Part shown: positions 19,979 to 30,813 of the stretch, piece after piece
Layout: every line of letters begins with the position of its first letter
Position numbering within the stretch: position 1 is the first letter of the stretch
Source of the DNA: Marsupella aquatica
Taxonomy: Eukaryota > Marchantiophyta
Assembly: GCA_973895155.1 (NCBI GenBank)
Contig: OZ316897.1
Span: forward strand, 1,488,001-1,552,000
Reading direction: 5' to 3'
Length of the DNA stretch: 64,000 nucleotides
Notes under the pieces: generated by a model
The model's database searches: none
Told to the model about the DNA's origin: nothing
Seen by the model: the letters and a program-made list of their open reading frames with translations, nothing else
Made by a program: the position numbers and the translations under genes

Positions 19979-21841
19979 GTGTTCGAATGTACGTAGGAGT
20001 CTCAAGCTCTGAATCTGAGGAAGAATTGCCTGAAGCTCCTACCGACGAAGAAGAGAGAGAGAAGCCGGAAGTCCAAGAAGTAGAGGAGGCAGTGGAGGAC
20101 TGCAGCCAGGATAACTCCGGCTATGGGTCGGACCATCACGTTCCAGGAGTAAGGACCTGTGGCCGGTTTATCCCCACACTTCCAAGGGTAGTACGAGGGG
20201 ACCCCAACCAGCAGAGTAGCCCTGAGTCTCCCCCACCAGATGTTGCTCCCCCGAGCTTTGACGGCATAACACAGACGGCACTGGAATTTCAGGAGCGAAT
20301 CAGGCAGGAAGAGGAGGCAGCCCTGGCTAGGGAAAAGGATTTACCAGGAGGAGATTGGCCGGAGGACATCAGGTGGCTAGCTGAAAGAGGAAGCAAACCT
20401 CTAGCCACGATTGAAGAGATCCGCAAGACGGCTTGGGAGCAGAGGCCGCGATGGACGATGCCGATCACTTCTACTTACTCCACCTACGCTAAGAATAGAG
20501 CCATGGAGTATGGTGAGATGTGTGGGGAACTTGCGCTCGGCATCTTTGGGGAGGAGTTGGAGGTCTAGGACCCTTTTTCCATAGGGAGCAGTTGGAGAAG
20601 CACCAATTAGATGAAGCGGTGGCTTTAGAGAGAAGCAAGAAGGACGAGGTCATCCGGCGGCTTAGAAGGATGGAAGCCGAGATGGAAGATCTAAGGACGG
20701 CCAAGAAAACCCAAGATGAACTGCGGATTAAGCGGCATGAGCTAAACATCATGCAGGGGCAGTTGGACACAGCGCAGGCTGATGGTCAGATTATCAAGGA
20801 TAAACTGACTCAGACCCAGGGAGATTTGGCCGACGCAATCAAGGACAGGGAGAAATGGAAGAAGGAGTTGAGAGACGCAGAGGACTCGAGGATATCCACG
20901 GAGCCCTTGAGCAGAAGGAGGCCGAGTTAGGGAAATCCTATCAAGGGATTATTGCGCTGCAGCAGGAGCTTGCGTCCCTAACGGCCAGCTTCAAGGCCGA
21001 CCTAAGGGAGAAGGACGGGATGCTCGATCAGACTTATGCCAAGATGAATAAAATGGAGTCTGAGGTCGTAGCGGAGCTCGACAAGGAACTAAGAGCAACC
21101 CAGGAGGAGGGGGCTACCTTGAAAAAGGAATTGGAGGAAGCCCAGGCGGAGCGAGAGGAAGTCAAAATCGAGCTGGAGAGGGCACGTAAGGACCTGGATG
21201 AGACCCAGGAGGAGTTGGAGGAAATCATGAGGAAGATGGAGAATCTACAGCGGCAGGCCGACAACCAAACAGAGCGGCTGAAGAAACAAGCCGCAGTATT
21301 TAAATGCTTAGCTACAGCAGGTCCATCTCCCGTTGGGGTGAACCAGTTACCAGGGGTGGTAATTGCCGAAGGACCAGCCGTGACACACGGCCCGGTGCCG
21401 GACATGGGCGGCAAAGGGAAGGAACCAGTTGTGGAAATCGTGAAGAAGAAGAAGCGGAAACCTTCGGGGTCCGGAGGTTATTTGACCCCTCAAGCCTTAC
21501 CCAAACCGACACCAACCTCCGGCATGAACACGGCAATTGATTCCGCTATCACCAAGGGTGGGGATGGCGCGGCCCAAGCCGAGCTACTCAGTAATGAGGC
21601 CGGTATTCCAAATCCACCTCTTGAGCAGGCCGGGGAGACACTGGCCGAAACCGTGGCCGAAGCTGAGGCCGTAGCCGAGAATGATTCTCGAGCCGATGCC
21701 GAAGCCGAGGGTGGGCCTAGTCAGGCCGATGGAGAGTTGACTCAGTCAAGGGCAGGTAATCTGTCAGTAGATGGGCCAACGGCAGTGGCTGAGGAGGAAG
21801 CGTTGGGGGCGTCCATTGGGGATCCACCACCGGTGTCGTGA
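19979..21841 (+). pseudogene. Coiled-coil protein, nested copy
   Basis: Three overlapping frames (19,979-20,568; 20,520-20,930; 20,855-21,841) together correspond to residues of the single frame at 49,858-51,852. The N-part has the conserved GYGSDHHVPGVRTCGRFIPT segment and RVVRGDP. The middle is a long coiled coil (LDKELRATQEEGATLKKELE and following). A basic KKKKRKPSG signal and an A/E/G-rich tail end it. At least two frameshifts and an insertion near 20,560 (EELEV then TAG) disable it. Function is unknown; by context it is a gag-like structural protein of a non-autonomous element. Confidence 0.55.
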
Positions 21842-22759
21842 CGGTGCAAGGGCGCCGTTCCTTTTAGGAAGGGCGGACGTGGAGGTAGGAGGCGTGAGTG
21901 GGCAGGGCGGGCACTGATCTCCAAGTTTAAGATTAGGATCAGGACTAGGAAGCGGCCCTGACACTTTGCTTAGTGGGATTGCGGTTCCACTGGTAGGAGC
22001 AACACTTGTGCTCCTGCCTCGTTGTACATAGGTAGATCTGGGCAGGTAGATTACTATTAGGTAGATTAGGCTTACGCTGCAAAGATTAGGCGAATCCGCT
22101 ACCAAGATAAGTACCTGGGCTGCGGGGAGCTCAGGGCCTCTTCTTTAGCAAGTTTTTAGTTTGCACCAGCCGGGCTGGGATCAAGTAGTAAGAGAAGCTC
22201 TCGGTTAGTCATACTGTGACCTTGTGTATATTCATGTTTCCTCATGCCTAAGAGTTGAATAGAGTTGGCCTCACGGCTTAGTTCGCAGAGCTTGTGTATG
22301 AGATGTACTGTTTGTATGGCAAGTGCATGGTATGACTCAGTCAAAAGGAGTCATTTTACTATTTGTGTGTCGCATTAACTTGTGTGAAGAGTGCCCACAT
22401 CAACTAATAGGAGAAGGAAAGTAAGCAAGGGAGTGAGAGTTGGATGTGTCGAGCTGAGAGAGGTCTTAGCGGCTTAACCAAGCCTATTGGGGATCATTCC
22501 GGCGGCGGAATCCAAATATACCCAACCAGAAGGAGAGGAAGACAAGGGAAGGCCTAGAGTAGGCCGGCTTCATATCTCAGGACCCGATGAAGGATCTGTC
22601 CAGTATATGTGTGTAAATTGTTAATAGTAGTAGTAGAAGGAGGTTAGCAGCGTCCCATGCCGCTAAGCCGCGGAAACGGCCCCGCCCAGCGCAAAACCTG
22701 TAGGAATCGGCTTGTGCTGGGGGTTTCTTGGGTTTAGGGAGCCGTGGGACACACCACAC
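21842..22759 (+). other. 3' region of the nested coiled-coil element
   Basis: Non-coding and collinear with 51,853-52,744, including TTAGCGGCTTA, GGCGGCGGAATCCAAA and TCTGTCCAGTATATGTGTGT. The conservation suggests functional 3' terminal sequence, perhaps a degenerate LTR. Confidence 0.5.
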
Positions 22760-23203
22760 ACAGCATCCATGTCATCTCCACATTCTGCCATTGTAGGTAC
22801 GACCTTCTTGCTCAACCTGTCACTCCGACGCACAGGCCCAAAGATAGTGCTGGTCACCCTTCTTGCATACTCCTTTTGTTTCTCTGAAAAACCTGTTGCT
22901 CTGCGACATTCCAATATGAGAATACAGTCACAATTTCAGTGCCACATTGAACTATTCATGTCACACAAACTCAGCGGAGGGGTGTAGTTGAGAATCGTTC
23001 CCTTACAATTTAGCCACATCCTTTTCCAGATCCAGTTCTGCAATTTTGGCTTTCACGTATGCTCGTTGTTCCATAGCTTTCCTTTCATACTCACACATCT
23101 CTGTGTCACTCTGTTCCATCCTACTGGACCACAAAAACATGTCATCTATGGTCACTCCGTATAACACAATGCAACCACAGTCACCAGGCATCCATCCATA
23201 CAT
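22760..23203 (-). pseudogene. CACTA second protein, upstream exons
   Basis: Two minus-strand ORF pieces (23,003-23,203 with a heptad-like SRMEQSDTEMCEYERKAMEQ; 22,760-22,914 with TSTIFGPVRRSDRLSKK) lie between DUF4216 and the nested insertion. They continue on the other side of it at 19,902. An intron-like gap separates them. Confidence 0.4.
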
Positions 23204-23271
23204 CTGTGTTGCTTCAGAATTACTTTATTACACATCCCCTCACTAATGTCCATGCAAACAATTCATATTAC

Positions 23272-24060
23272 TCATGGCACAGGCACACTGTTGGTATCTG
23301 CATCTCTGAATTCGCCTCCTTCAGCAAATGCATCTACCCTTGTCACAGGAATGAAGTCCCCGCTATCATGAACTACAGGCACTTGGTCTGAACGCCGACG
23401 ATCAAAGGCACTATGAGAGTGTAAATGAAACTCAAGGTTTGATCCTTCCATCCGATGTTGCCTGGCCTGTTTATGACACACTACACGCCAACTTGGGGAG
23501 TCTTCCACATCCAGGAAAAAAGCTTGCTCCACCTGACTGGGAAACACAAATGGCTCAGACCATTCGGGCAATTTCCCTCTGAAATTGGCCAACAAGAAAC
23601 CGTCATTGTCTCTCTTCATGGTAGCCCTATTACCAAGCCAATCCTACCGCACCCATGAACCTTTCATAAGAATCACAGGACTGGACACCGCCCCATAGTC
23701 CAGAGCCCATATGTCAACTAATTCTCCCACATATCCCATCTCCATCCAGGCCCTGTCGTGATTGTGGCTCTGTTGCTCAAATACAGTGATGAGCCCACAG
23801 TCATTTGTCACCCTGTAGGCACTATCACCATCCTTCACTCGAAAGTGATTCCCATATGCTCTCATCCGTTTGTAAGTCTTCACTTTCAGGCTAGGGGTAT
23901 TAGACAATAGGTAACCGTCTGCATCCATGTCTGGGTGGGTCTCGTGATGCTCTCTAATTGCCACTCTAATCCACTCCATGAAACCTGGAAAAGTTGTTCC
24001 TGCAGTGGGATGGGCCGCCTTGAATGACTCATACTCCCTGAACACACAACCACATAGCAT
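23272..24060 (-). pseudogene. CACTA transposase C-terminal DUF4216 region
   Basis: Minus-strand ORFs 23,644-24,060 and 23,272-23,619. The first has FRVKDGDSAYRVTNDCGLIT and DIWALDYGAVSSPVILMKGSW; the second has EPFVFPSQVEQAFFLDVEDS followed by WRVVCHKQ. This is the DUF4216 pattern ('F-x-SQ-x-x-QVFY-x-D-x...W-x-VV') that follows DUF4218 in plant CACTA transposases. The break near 23,640 could be an intron, since DNA there is AT-rich. Its role is not biochemically defined. It lies downstream of and in the same orientation as the TNP2 exons, so it is part of the same protein. Confidence 0.6.
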
Positions 24061-24150
24061 TAGCTTGGGTAAATATGAACAGGCTGAAGGAGAAAATCAC
24101 ATGCACACAACATTTAAGCTCATGAACTGGATTATAGCACATGTATGCAC

Positions 24151-25056
24151 TCACTGTATCCAAGGTTCCATCACCACAGTGTTGTGCAATACAAAGTCAT
24201 GTGCCAAGTCTCTCATAGATGTGGTTAGCTTCTTTGTGGTTGCAGCCCCTTCCAGTACTTCACCTATCACCCCTTCCTCCTCATCAGAATTCCACACCCT
24301 GGTCTTCACATGCTCATATTGTGCTATGTATTCGGTCAGAAATCCCAGAGTCTCATCCTTGATGTAACCTTTAGCCATGCTTGCTTCAGGTTTGTAATAT
24401 GTTCTCACGTGACCTTTGAGTAGCTTCATGTACCGTTCCAAAGGGTACAACCAACGAGCACTCATAGGCCCAAATTGGTGTACCTCTTCCACAACATGGA
24501 CAAGTAGGTGGGTCATGACATCAAAAAATGCGGGAGGAAAATAAATCTCCAGGTCACACAGCACCTGAGCGACATCTTCTATCAGTTGTGGGAAGTGTGT
24601 TTCATCCCAAACCTTCACACAAATACGACGAAACACATCACTGAGTCGCATGATCACATTACAAACAGGCTTCTGCAACAGGCCCCTCAGACATAAAGGC
24701 AACACCTGTTGCATCAACATATGGTAGTCATGGCTTTTCATACTACCAAGCTTTCTAGTCATGATATGCTTCTTGAAAGCACTGCCATAGTTTGAAGGAA
24801 CCTTCAAAGAACTCAACCTCTGCACAAATAATTGCCACTCTGTGTCTGTCAGAACATAGGGCGCTTGGCACTTCAAGAGCACATCAGCTCTGTGGGCATG
24901 TGGCCTCAACCAAAGATGGGGTTTCATTCCCCTCTGTTCAAGATCCAATCTCACTGAACCAGTGTCTTTCTCTCCACACAAGAATCTGAGTAGACTCTCA
25001 CAAATATTCTTCTCAATGTGCATAACATCAATGTTATGTTTGCTTGGCTCAAACTC
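24151..25056 (-). CDS. CACTA transposase, TNP2 C-part and DUF4218
   Basis: This exon starts at the splice acceptor (CAG at 25,057-25,059) with EFEPSKHNIDVMHIEKNICE, the TNP2 motif 'H-N-x-D-x-MH-IEKN'. It continues through LKCQAPYVLTDTEWQLF to the DUF4218 signature FFDVMTHLLVHVVEEVHQFG, RWLYPLERYMKLLKGHVR and KGYIKDETLGFLTEYI. The exon is open throughout (about 300 codons). In CACTA elements this protein is the DDE-type transposase that binds the terminal repeats and cuts and rejoins DNA. The homologous exon in the copy at 62.3 kb is interrupted after ICESLL by another CACTA terminus. Confidence 0.75.
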   Translation of the reverse strand, partial: EFEPSKHNIDVMHIEKNICESLLRFLCGEKDTGSVRLDLEQRGMKPHLWLRPHAHRADVLLKCQAPYVLTDTEWQLFVQRLSSLKVPSNYGSAFKKHIMTRKLGSMKSHDYHMLMQQVLPLCLRGLLQKPVCNVIMRLSDVFRRICVKVWDETHFPQLIEDVAQVLCDLEIYFPPAFFDVMTHLLVHVVEEVHQFGPMSARWLYPLERYMKLLKGHVRTYYKPEASMAKGYIKDETLGFLTEYIAQYEHVKTRVWNSDEEEGVIGEVLEGAATTKKLTTSMRDLAHDFVLHNTVVMEPWIQ

Positions 25057-25179
25057 CTGCACCGTTGCAATGCAAAAGCGTCAACAAATGCCTCAAGTTT
25101 AGTCTCTCTCTTCAAAATGAATGCACATGCTCTGAACCAAAACATGTATCCCAATTAGCATCAACTCCAAGAGGCTTAC
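25057..25179 (-). other. Intron in the CACTA transposase
   Basis: GG|GTAAGCCTC donor at 25,179 and GGTGCAG acceptor ending at 25,057; 123 nt, phase 0. The splice joins ...LELKYWR to EFEPSKHNID. The same junction occurs in the copy at 62.2-62.34 kb. Confidence 0.65.
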
Positions 25180-26679
25180 CCTCCAATACTTGAGCTCCAA
25201 GTCCAATATGCTCAGTCTTTTTACACCATATCGCTTTATTGGATCACTCACTCCATCTTCCCTGCCCCCTCGTTTGATATAGTCATCCCTCAGTGCTCCC
25301 CACTGCCTGATCTCCTCTTTGGTCACTCGTGCCGGGGGTCCACGTTGCTCAATCTCATTGCCAAAGTGTGCAATTAGTGCCTGCCTTTCTCTGTAAGGGT
25401 GATCTGCCTTCAAAAAACGACAATGGCCCATGTATATCACTTTCTGCAGGGCTCTGGAGTACTCACTGGTGACATTGCGCCCACGGATAGTACAAGCACA
25501 ATATCCTTTTGTTGTTTGGCCTGATATCATCCCATGGGCTGGGTAGTCAGCTATAGTCAGAATGACGATGGCTCTAAGGATGAATGGGTTTAACCTCCCA
25601 AGCCTCTGTAGGACATCATATGTGAGGACTCCTTCCTCCCAAAGATTTCTCAATTCCTCCACTAGGGGAGCCGGAAACACATCTATGTTGGCAGATATAG
25701 CACTGTCTGGCCCTGGTATCAGTAGAACCATCAGAACAAAAAATCGCTTTGTAGTCATCCAAGGAGGAAGGTTATAATTCAAAATAGTTACAGGCCAACA
25801 CAAAAATTTGTTGTTCTTGTCTCCAAATGGGTTTACCCCATCCAATGACAGCCCAAGTCTGACATTCCTTGGCTCAGCAGCAAATTCGGGATACATCTCA
25901 TCTATGAGTTTCCATTGCCTTGAATCTGCAGCATGTCGTTGTAGCCCATCATCACTTTTCTTGTCAGTTGCCCAAGTCATCATCTCCGAGATGGCACGGC
26001 TTCTGAACATCCGCTGAAGTCTGGGAATGAGTGGAAAATGACGAAGTACCTTGGCGGGAACCATAGACTTTCCTGAGTTCCGATACCTGTGCTTCCCACA
26101 CATAGGGCATGTCAACAATTCTCCATACTCCTTTCTGAAAAGAACATGCCCATCAGGACAAGCATGGATCAAATCATAGTTCAATCCAAGATTAGATATG
26201 CATCTTTTTGCCTCGTACATGTTCTTGGGCAAAATATTACCATCTGGTAGCACAGTTGTTCGCAAGAATGCCAACAACTCAGAAACCAAAATGTTGGGGA
26301 CATTGTGGTTGCCGCAAATGTTCAAGAACATGATGACAAATCCCAGTTTAGAACATTTGCTACCAGGGTACAAAGACTTCTTGCCTTCCTGTATTTGCAG
26401 GGGAGAGCCAAACATCTGATCATGCCCAGGGGTTTCCTGCCCTATCTCAAACTCATCAAGAGGCTCTTTGACAGGGGGCACACTTGCATCTGCAGCTGTA
26501 TCCTCTTCGTTGTCCAACCCATCGTGAAATGCATCCAAGTCTTGGAAGATGTCTCTCACCATCTCTTCCACATGAATTCCTTCGTCACGTGGTGCTGCCT
26601 GAGCACCATCCCGTTGGAGAGCTGACAACTCACAGAGCCCAGCTACAACATTTTCAAATGCACCAAGCAGAACCTCCAC
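25180..26679 (-). CDS. CACTA transposase, TNP2 (Transposase_21) domain
   Basis: An open exon of about 500 codons encoding the TNP2 domain. Key stretches are SKLGFVIMFLNICGNHNVPN, the zinc-like LLTCPMCGKHRYRNSGK, PLIPRLQRMFRSRAISEMMT, and RLGLSLDGVNPFGDKN, whose Asp belongs to the predicted catalytic triad. Then come LPPWMTTKRFFVLMVLLIPGP, with the conserved LIPGP, and DYPAHGMISGQTTKGYCAC. The domain order matches plant En/Spm TNP2. Upstream, the N-terminal Transpos_assoc region (26,643-26,960) is in another frame, so one base has probably been lost or gained near 26,675. This is the best-preserved transposase in the window. Confidence 0.8.
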
Positions 26680-26960
26680 TCCTCGTCGGAAGAATCTTCC
26701 TCTGCAGGATCATTCCAAACTTGATGTCGTGGATCTCTTCCATGAACCGCAATATGCCGCCAAACCTCATTCAGACCCCTGGTACGGGATCCTTGGCAGA
26801 TTGCACAAGGACATCTCATCCTACTGGCTCCTGAAAGTCTGGTTTGTAACCTTTCACGCTGCCAAAGCTTATTATCATGGCGTGATATCCTTGTGGGATG
26901 ATGCAAAGGCAGTGCCTGTGCCCTGGGCTGGGTCTGGGGAGGGTGGTGACCAGGGTGCAT
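26643..26960 (-). pseudogene. CACTA transposase N-terminal Transpos_assoc domain
   Basis: Residues RMRCPCAICQGSRTRGLNEV, then WRHIAVHGRDPRHQVW, give the 'CPC-x2-C...H-x3-G' pattern of the transposase-associated domain at the start of plant TNP2 proteins. It continues with PAEEDSSDEEW, then shifts frame into the TNP2 exon. The copy at 60.6 kb has the matching PAEEDSSDEEW. Confidence 0.6.
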
Positions 26961-27305
26961 TGTAACAGGTTGGGAGCTCTGCAGTCATGGACAGCAGTGA
27001 ACAAGGATGCCTAATGGTGGTATTTGTGTTCCATATATCCCTGACTGTATCTGCCAAAAGAGTTAACATAACGTGTACTAAATTCTCACAAACCCTAAAC
27101 CACCCCAAAAGAAAAAACAGGTTCGCGAGTAGTGTACCTATTGTCGAGTGAATGACACAAAATTCCTAAATGTTGGAGGGTGTCACCACCTCCTCCGCTG
27201 TCCTCAAATGTACCGCCTCTGCATGTACACCCATGACCATATCAGAGTCCAATCATGTATAGTCACAGGCACAGGTGTGAGAGCGGTATCACATATCTCA
27301 CCTTA

Positions 27306-27833
27306 TTACCAGGTGAGATATGGGTACCAACCCTGTTCTCGATGCCACTCAGACCTCAGGTACTCAGGCATGTACATTAAATCATCAAGGTCTAAACCCT
27401 GCTCATGCCATGGGGGTCTTGCATCCGTGCCTACAAGCAGTGGATGCAATGCCCTCCACTGGGGGCAAGTTGCTACCAAGTCCCTCCACCGTGTATTAAT
27501 TTGTCTATATTTGCAGATATCTTGTGCACAGGACACCACAAGAACCCTCGGCCATACATGTGAAAGAACTATATCATCTGCCAAATCAGGCAACAAGGAA
27601 CCACCTACAACATTGGGCTTGTCTAACTCATCTGCTGAAAAGTAGATGTCCACTTCGGACTGTGCATCCTCATTCACGATAGATTCAGCATCTCTTGCAT
27701 CCTCAGGCGGTGCCAAGAAATATTTTAGCACCAACCCATGCAAGAGAGTCCTAACTGTGGCCAGCCATATGGCAACCCGGAGGAGGAGCCGTAATAGCGC
27801 CTGTTGATCTAGGAAAGGGAACATACCCACCAA
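27306..27833 (-). CDS. F-box-like protein carried upstream of the transposase
   Basis: A 175-residue ORF; a longer start at 27,969 in another frame is less likely. The N-part is hydrophobic (QALLRLLLRVAIWLATVRTL). An acidic linker leads to LLPDLADDIVLSHVWPRVLV, then ICKYRQINTRWRDLVATCPQ and WRAL, the pattern of an F-box: 'LPDDI-x-x-x-x-W-R...R-x-V-x-x-W-R-x-L'. F-box proteins bridge substrates to SCF ubiquitin ligases through SKP1. The hydrophobic start is unusual and may be a membrane segment or chance. A decayed copy with the same neighbours lies at 59,427-60,068. Capture from a host gene is likely; activity is unknown. Confidence 0.6.
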   Translation of the reverse strand: MVGMFPFLDQQALLRLLLRVAIWLATVRTLLHGLVLKYFLAPPEDARDAESIVNEDAQSEVDIYFSADELDKPNVVGGSLLPDLADDIVLSHVWPRVLVVSCAQDICKYRQINTRWRDLVATCPQWRALHPLLVGTDARPPWHEQGLDLDDLMYMPEYLRSEWHREQGWYPYLTW

Positions 27834-28030
27834 AGTCTACCGCCGAGATTTGAGCCCACCCAGTACGTTTACAGTGACACCCCCAGGCAGCAGGAAACAA
27901 CAATCCGCCAACAATAAAATAAGCCCAACTGCCACCAACCATAACAAGGTACATTAGTTCAAAGATCACATTTATTTCAATGATCTGATTTATACAAAAA
28001 AACTTGTGTCCAAACTGATGCTACTACTCC

Positions 28031-28909
28031 TCACTCTGATTCAGAATCGCTAATGACCCATTCCTCACTTGTTGTCTCATAGTCCTCTCTGTAAGGATCC
28101 TGACCCTTCCGTGGCCAGGCCTCAAAAAGATCATAATCCATTGGGCTTTGACGCTTCCCAACTGCTACTGATTCCACAAGCCAAGCATATGAAACCACAA
28201 ACACATTATGGGACATGACATAAAAGCGAATGTCTCCCTTCCCAAACTTGCGGCAGGCTTTGGGATATGACTGAGTAATGACATGAGTGGTGTCCTCTGT
28301 TATATTCTCCTCCACTGTCCCACCTAGGTCAAGCACTGTGGACTTGTACACTTTGCACTTAACCTCTCCAATTCCCGCCTCCACAAATACCATGCTCAGC
28401 CCTTTCAGAATGGGGGTTGGTTGCTTTGTCTCCTCAGCCAACATACTCTTCAGCCTTGTAGAGCTTTGTCCTTTGTTGAGTACAGGTCCATATTGGAGAT
28501 CAGCAAGCCGTGCCTTTGCTTCCCAGACTTCTTGTTCAGCCCAAGCTGATGCAGTAGCTTCTTCACCCTCCCACAACTCATATTGCTCAGTATCCTGTAC
28601 AATCTTATGTGCTATGGAATCTGTGATCCAAGAGGCCTCAACTACTTTTAGGCCTTGCTTAGTAATTGCAGAGTTCATGTAGGACCATGACCACTTCTTT
28701 ATCACTGATAGCCATGTCCCTGCAACAACATGTGTAGTCTCTGGAGTGATGTCGTGAACTACAGTGCCATGGAGCTCAGAGAATCGTTTCTGTACAGTTG
28801 GCCAATGCACTTTGGTCAACCCATGCTGGCCATGGACCAAAATTGCTCTGACCCCTATAAACACTGCTGGGTGGTCACACTTTCTACGTTTCCCAGGCTC
28901 CATGTACAC
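28031..28909 (-). CDS. Tandem BRCT-domain protein carried by the CACTA element
   Basis: An intact 292-residue ORF. BRCT domain 1 covers about residues 14-105 (HGTVVHDITPETTHVVAG, then LKVVEASWITDSIAHK). BRCT domain 2 covers about residues 165-270 (LKGLSMVFVEAGIGEV, LGGTVEENITEDTTHVIT, VFVVSYAWLVESVAVGK). Each shows the family's 'GG-x-V...TTHV' strand and the 'V-x-x-x-W-x-x-x-S' helix. BRCT domains bind phosphopeptides or DNA ends in repair proteins. The tail is acidic (EEWVISDSESE). The gene is in the same orientation as PHD, F-box and transposase genes. The second copy (58,180-59,343) is broken by a small transposon insertion. Confidence 0.75.
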   Translation of the reverse strand: MYMEPGKRRKCDHPAVFIGVRAILVHGQHGLTKVHWPTVQKRFSELHGTVVHDITPETTHVVAGTWLSVIKKWSWSYMNSAITKQGLKVVEASWITDSIAHKIVQDTEQYELWEGEEATASAWAEQEVWEAKARLADLQYGPVLNKGQSSTRLKSMLAEETKQPTPILKGLSMVFVEAGIGEVKCKVYKSTVLDLGGTVEENITEDTTHVITQSYPKACRKFGKGDIRFYVMSHNVFVVSYAWLVESVAVGKRQSPMDYDLFEAWPRKGQDPYREDYETTSEEWVISDSESE

Positions 28910-29486
28910 ACACCCTACGTGATGACAGTGAATTTTGGAAGAATGGGTTCACCTGACAATACAAGGACAACAAAATTTCTGCTTTTTGAGTTGATCTGGC
29001 CCACTGGTGCTCAGGTCCGATTTTGATAGGTACAAGGGATATGTGAACAATACGTACTAGGCACCTGCACGGATGCAGGACATTGTTTGAATATATACTA
29101 CAAAATCCATATCGAAGGTGAAATGAAGTGCAACCAACTTGTCATGGCACATACATATTTTGTTGTAAAAGAGGATGACAAACTTATAGGGCAATTTGAT
29201 TAATTGCATGCCTGATAATTTATACGCTTACAACTTAGAAGTCCTGTTTTAATTTAGCAGTATGATGAAAGTGTTTATGAAAATGACCACTCAGCCTAAA
29301 TACTTCCAAGAAGGCTTGTAAGGATAAGTTTTTATAGGCATGTACCTAGCCACTGACGCCAGAGCACAAGATAAGTGCTGCCTGTATAAACTCGCCTACC
29401 CAACTCCTTTTCAAAATTGGAATCTCTGCAATCTCAAAAAATAGTACATCCACATCAGGTGCATTGTGCATGTACAATGTTCAGCT

Positions 29487-30167
29487 TCACAGCCAAGATA
29501 TGTGATCTCTCACAGGAGTGCGCGAGGTAGGATCAATGGCATGGCGATGACAATAAAATATCCATCGATCAACACCATGTGCAGAGTGATCATAGATTTC
29601 TCTATCACAAGCATAATCCTCTACTTGACGATCTTTCAGGCAATGATAGTGCCACATAGTGGGACACCTAGCACAGTGGACTATATCAGTCCAGTAGTCA
29701 TCATCATGCTCACCACATGCCTTGCACCTATGAAGTGGGCAAGTTGTGACATGAGCAGGCAAACACTCAAAACAGAAAAATCTCACACAAAAACGGTCTG
29801 GACATTTCCTAACATTTGCTGCAGCATCAACAGAGCCCTCATAGGACCCCAACTTCCCACACTGTGCACACTTAGCCTGCTTCTCCAAACAATCAATGCA
29901 CATCCAATCTCCCTGGTGTGTTGACGGGAGGCCCACCCCTGGACAGTTGTTTTCTGCAGCAAGGTCAGACTCCGGGTTGACATGGAAATGCCTCATGCAA
30001 GGGCCCTCACAAATGACCAGGCCCCCACCATCGTCACAAATGGCACAACAATGAGCTCCCTTCTGGAAAATCTGACTTGCAGAGAAGTTAGTAGCATCTG
30101 CCCCAAGTACACCTGTGTTTCTCACCTCTGTCACACGCTTTTTGTCTTGAATTTTAGGCCGTGCCAT
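29487..30167 (-). CDS. EDM2-like PHD-finger protein carried by the CACTA element
   Basis: An intact 226-residue ORF starting MARPKI. It contains linked Cys/His clusters: CAICDDGGGLVICEGPCMR with FHVN, WMCIDCLEKQAKCAQCGKLG, VRKCPDRFCVRFFCFECLPA, TCPLHRCKACGEHDDD, and HCARCPTMWHYHCLKD. The order and spacing resemble the PHD array of plant EDM2 (ENHANCED DOWNY MILDEW 2) and related NSD-type proteins, which read histone marks and regulate silencing of transposons. The start is supported by an acceptor-like GCGCAG just upstream in two copies. The other EDM2 domains are absent. Capture of a host chromatin-reader exon is inferred. Confidence 0.7.
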   Translation of the reverse strand: MARPKIQDKKRVTEVRNTGVLGADATNFSASQIFQKGAHCCAICDDGGGLVICEGPCMRHFHVNPESDLAAENNCPGVGLPSTHQGDWMCIDCLEKQAKCAQCGKLGSYEGSVDAAANVRKCPDRFCVRFFCFECLPAHVTTCPLHRCKACGEHDDDYWTDIVHCARCPTMWHYHCLKDRQVEDYACDREIYDHSAHGVDRWIFYCHRHAIDPTSRTPVRDHISWL

Positions 30168-30340
30168 GCCTGCGCATGAGATAGACTCTACAATTTAGCA
30201 GACTGCATAGAAAGTAATATATATTTAGCATTTAAGGTACAAAGGCATTTGCTACTGCAATGAATTGGAATGGCCACACAAGGATGCAGAGCAGACATAC
30301 TTTTGGTATGTTGAGCCAACACACAAAACTGATCCCCTAA

Positions 30341-30344
30341 TACA
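30341..30344. repeat. Target-site duplication of the gypsy element (left)
   Basis: TACA directly before the element. The same four bases follow the right end at 39,697-39,700. The empty site (CCCTAGTACAATTG on one strand) is seen in the other cassette copies. Confidence 0.65.
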
Positions 30345-30811
30345 TGTCGTGCGCATACATATTGCTACACAACATACATCGCTTGTCACATACATCCAGG
30401 CATAGTCACACTGCCACATCACAAACACAAGAGAATGGAATACAAGTGGAACTCATGTCCACACATGTCCAAAACCCACAATAATCTCAATACAATCGGC
30501 ACAACGATCCCGGTCAACAATACCCCATCGATCCCGCACCGATCCGATCACACACGTATGTCAAGCCAACGCACCTTGCACTACTCAAGGAATCCACGTT
30601 ATACAAGCGGAGCTCACAGCCACCATAGCCACACTCAAGCTCCTCTCTCTCCAAGGCTCAACATTGAAAGATGACCTTTCAATGCCTCACAAGTGAGAAG
30701 TACCCTCTCACACAAACCTGACAGAACCTTATCGGCTCCAATAGCACTCATACCAAATGTACATACTCTAATAGCACGATATACTACTACACTACTCAGA
30801 ATGGTGTGACA
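30345..30811 (-). repeat. 3' LTR of the gypsy element
   Basis: On the minus strand it starts TGTCACACCATTCTG (30,811) and ends GCGCACGACA (30,345). The part 30,481-30,811 matches the 5' LTR (39,366-39,696) almost exactly. The rest (30,345-30,480) does not; it matches instead 30,814-30,939, just outside the LTR. Confidence 0.6.
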
Positions 30812-30813
30812 GC

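Larger units (their letters stand above)
19903..22759 (+). mobile_element. Coiled-coil element, nested 5'-truncated copy
   Basis: Homologous to 49,771-52,744 along its whole length, with both ending in GGGTTTCTTGGGTTTAGGGA and then CACCACAC. It lacks the first 1.3 kb of the longer copy. On both sides minus-strand CACTA coding sequence resumes, so it inserted into the CACTA second gene. No target-site duplication is evident to me. Compared with the long copy it lacks about 80 bases of the coiled-coil region near 20,885. Confidence 0.65.
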
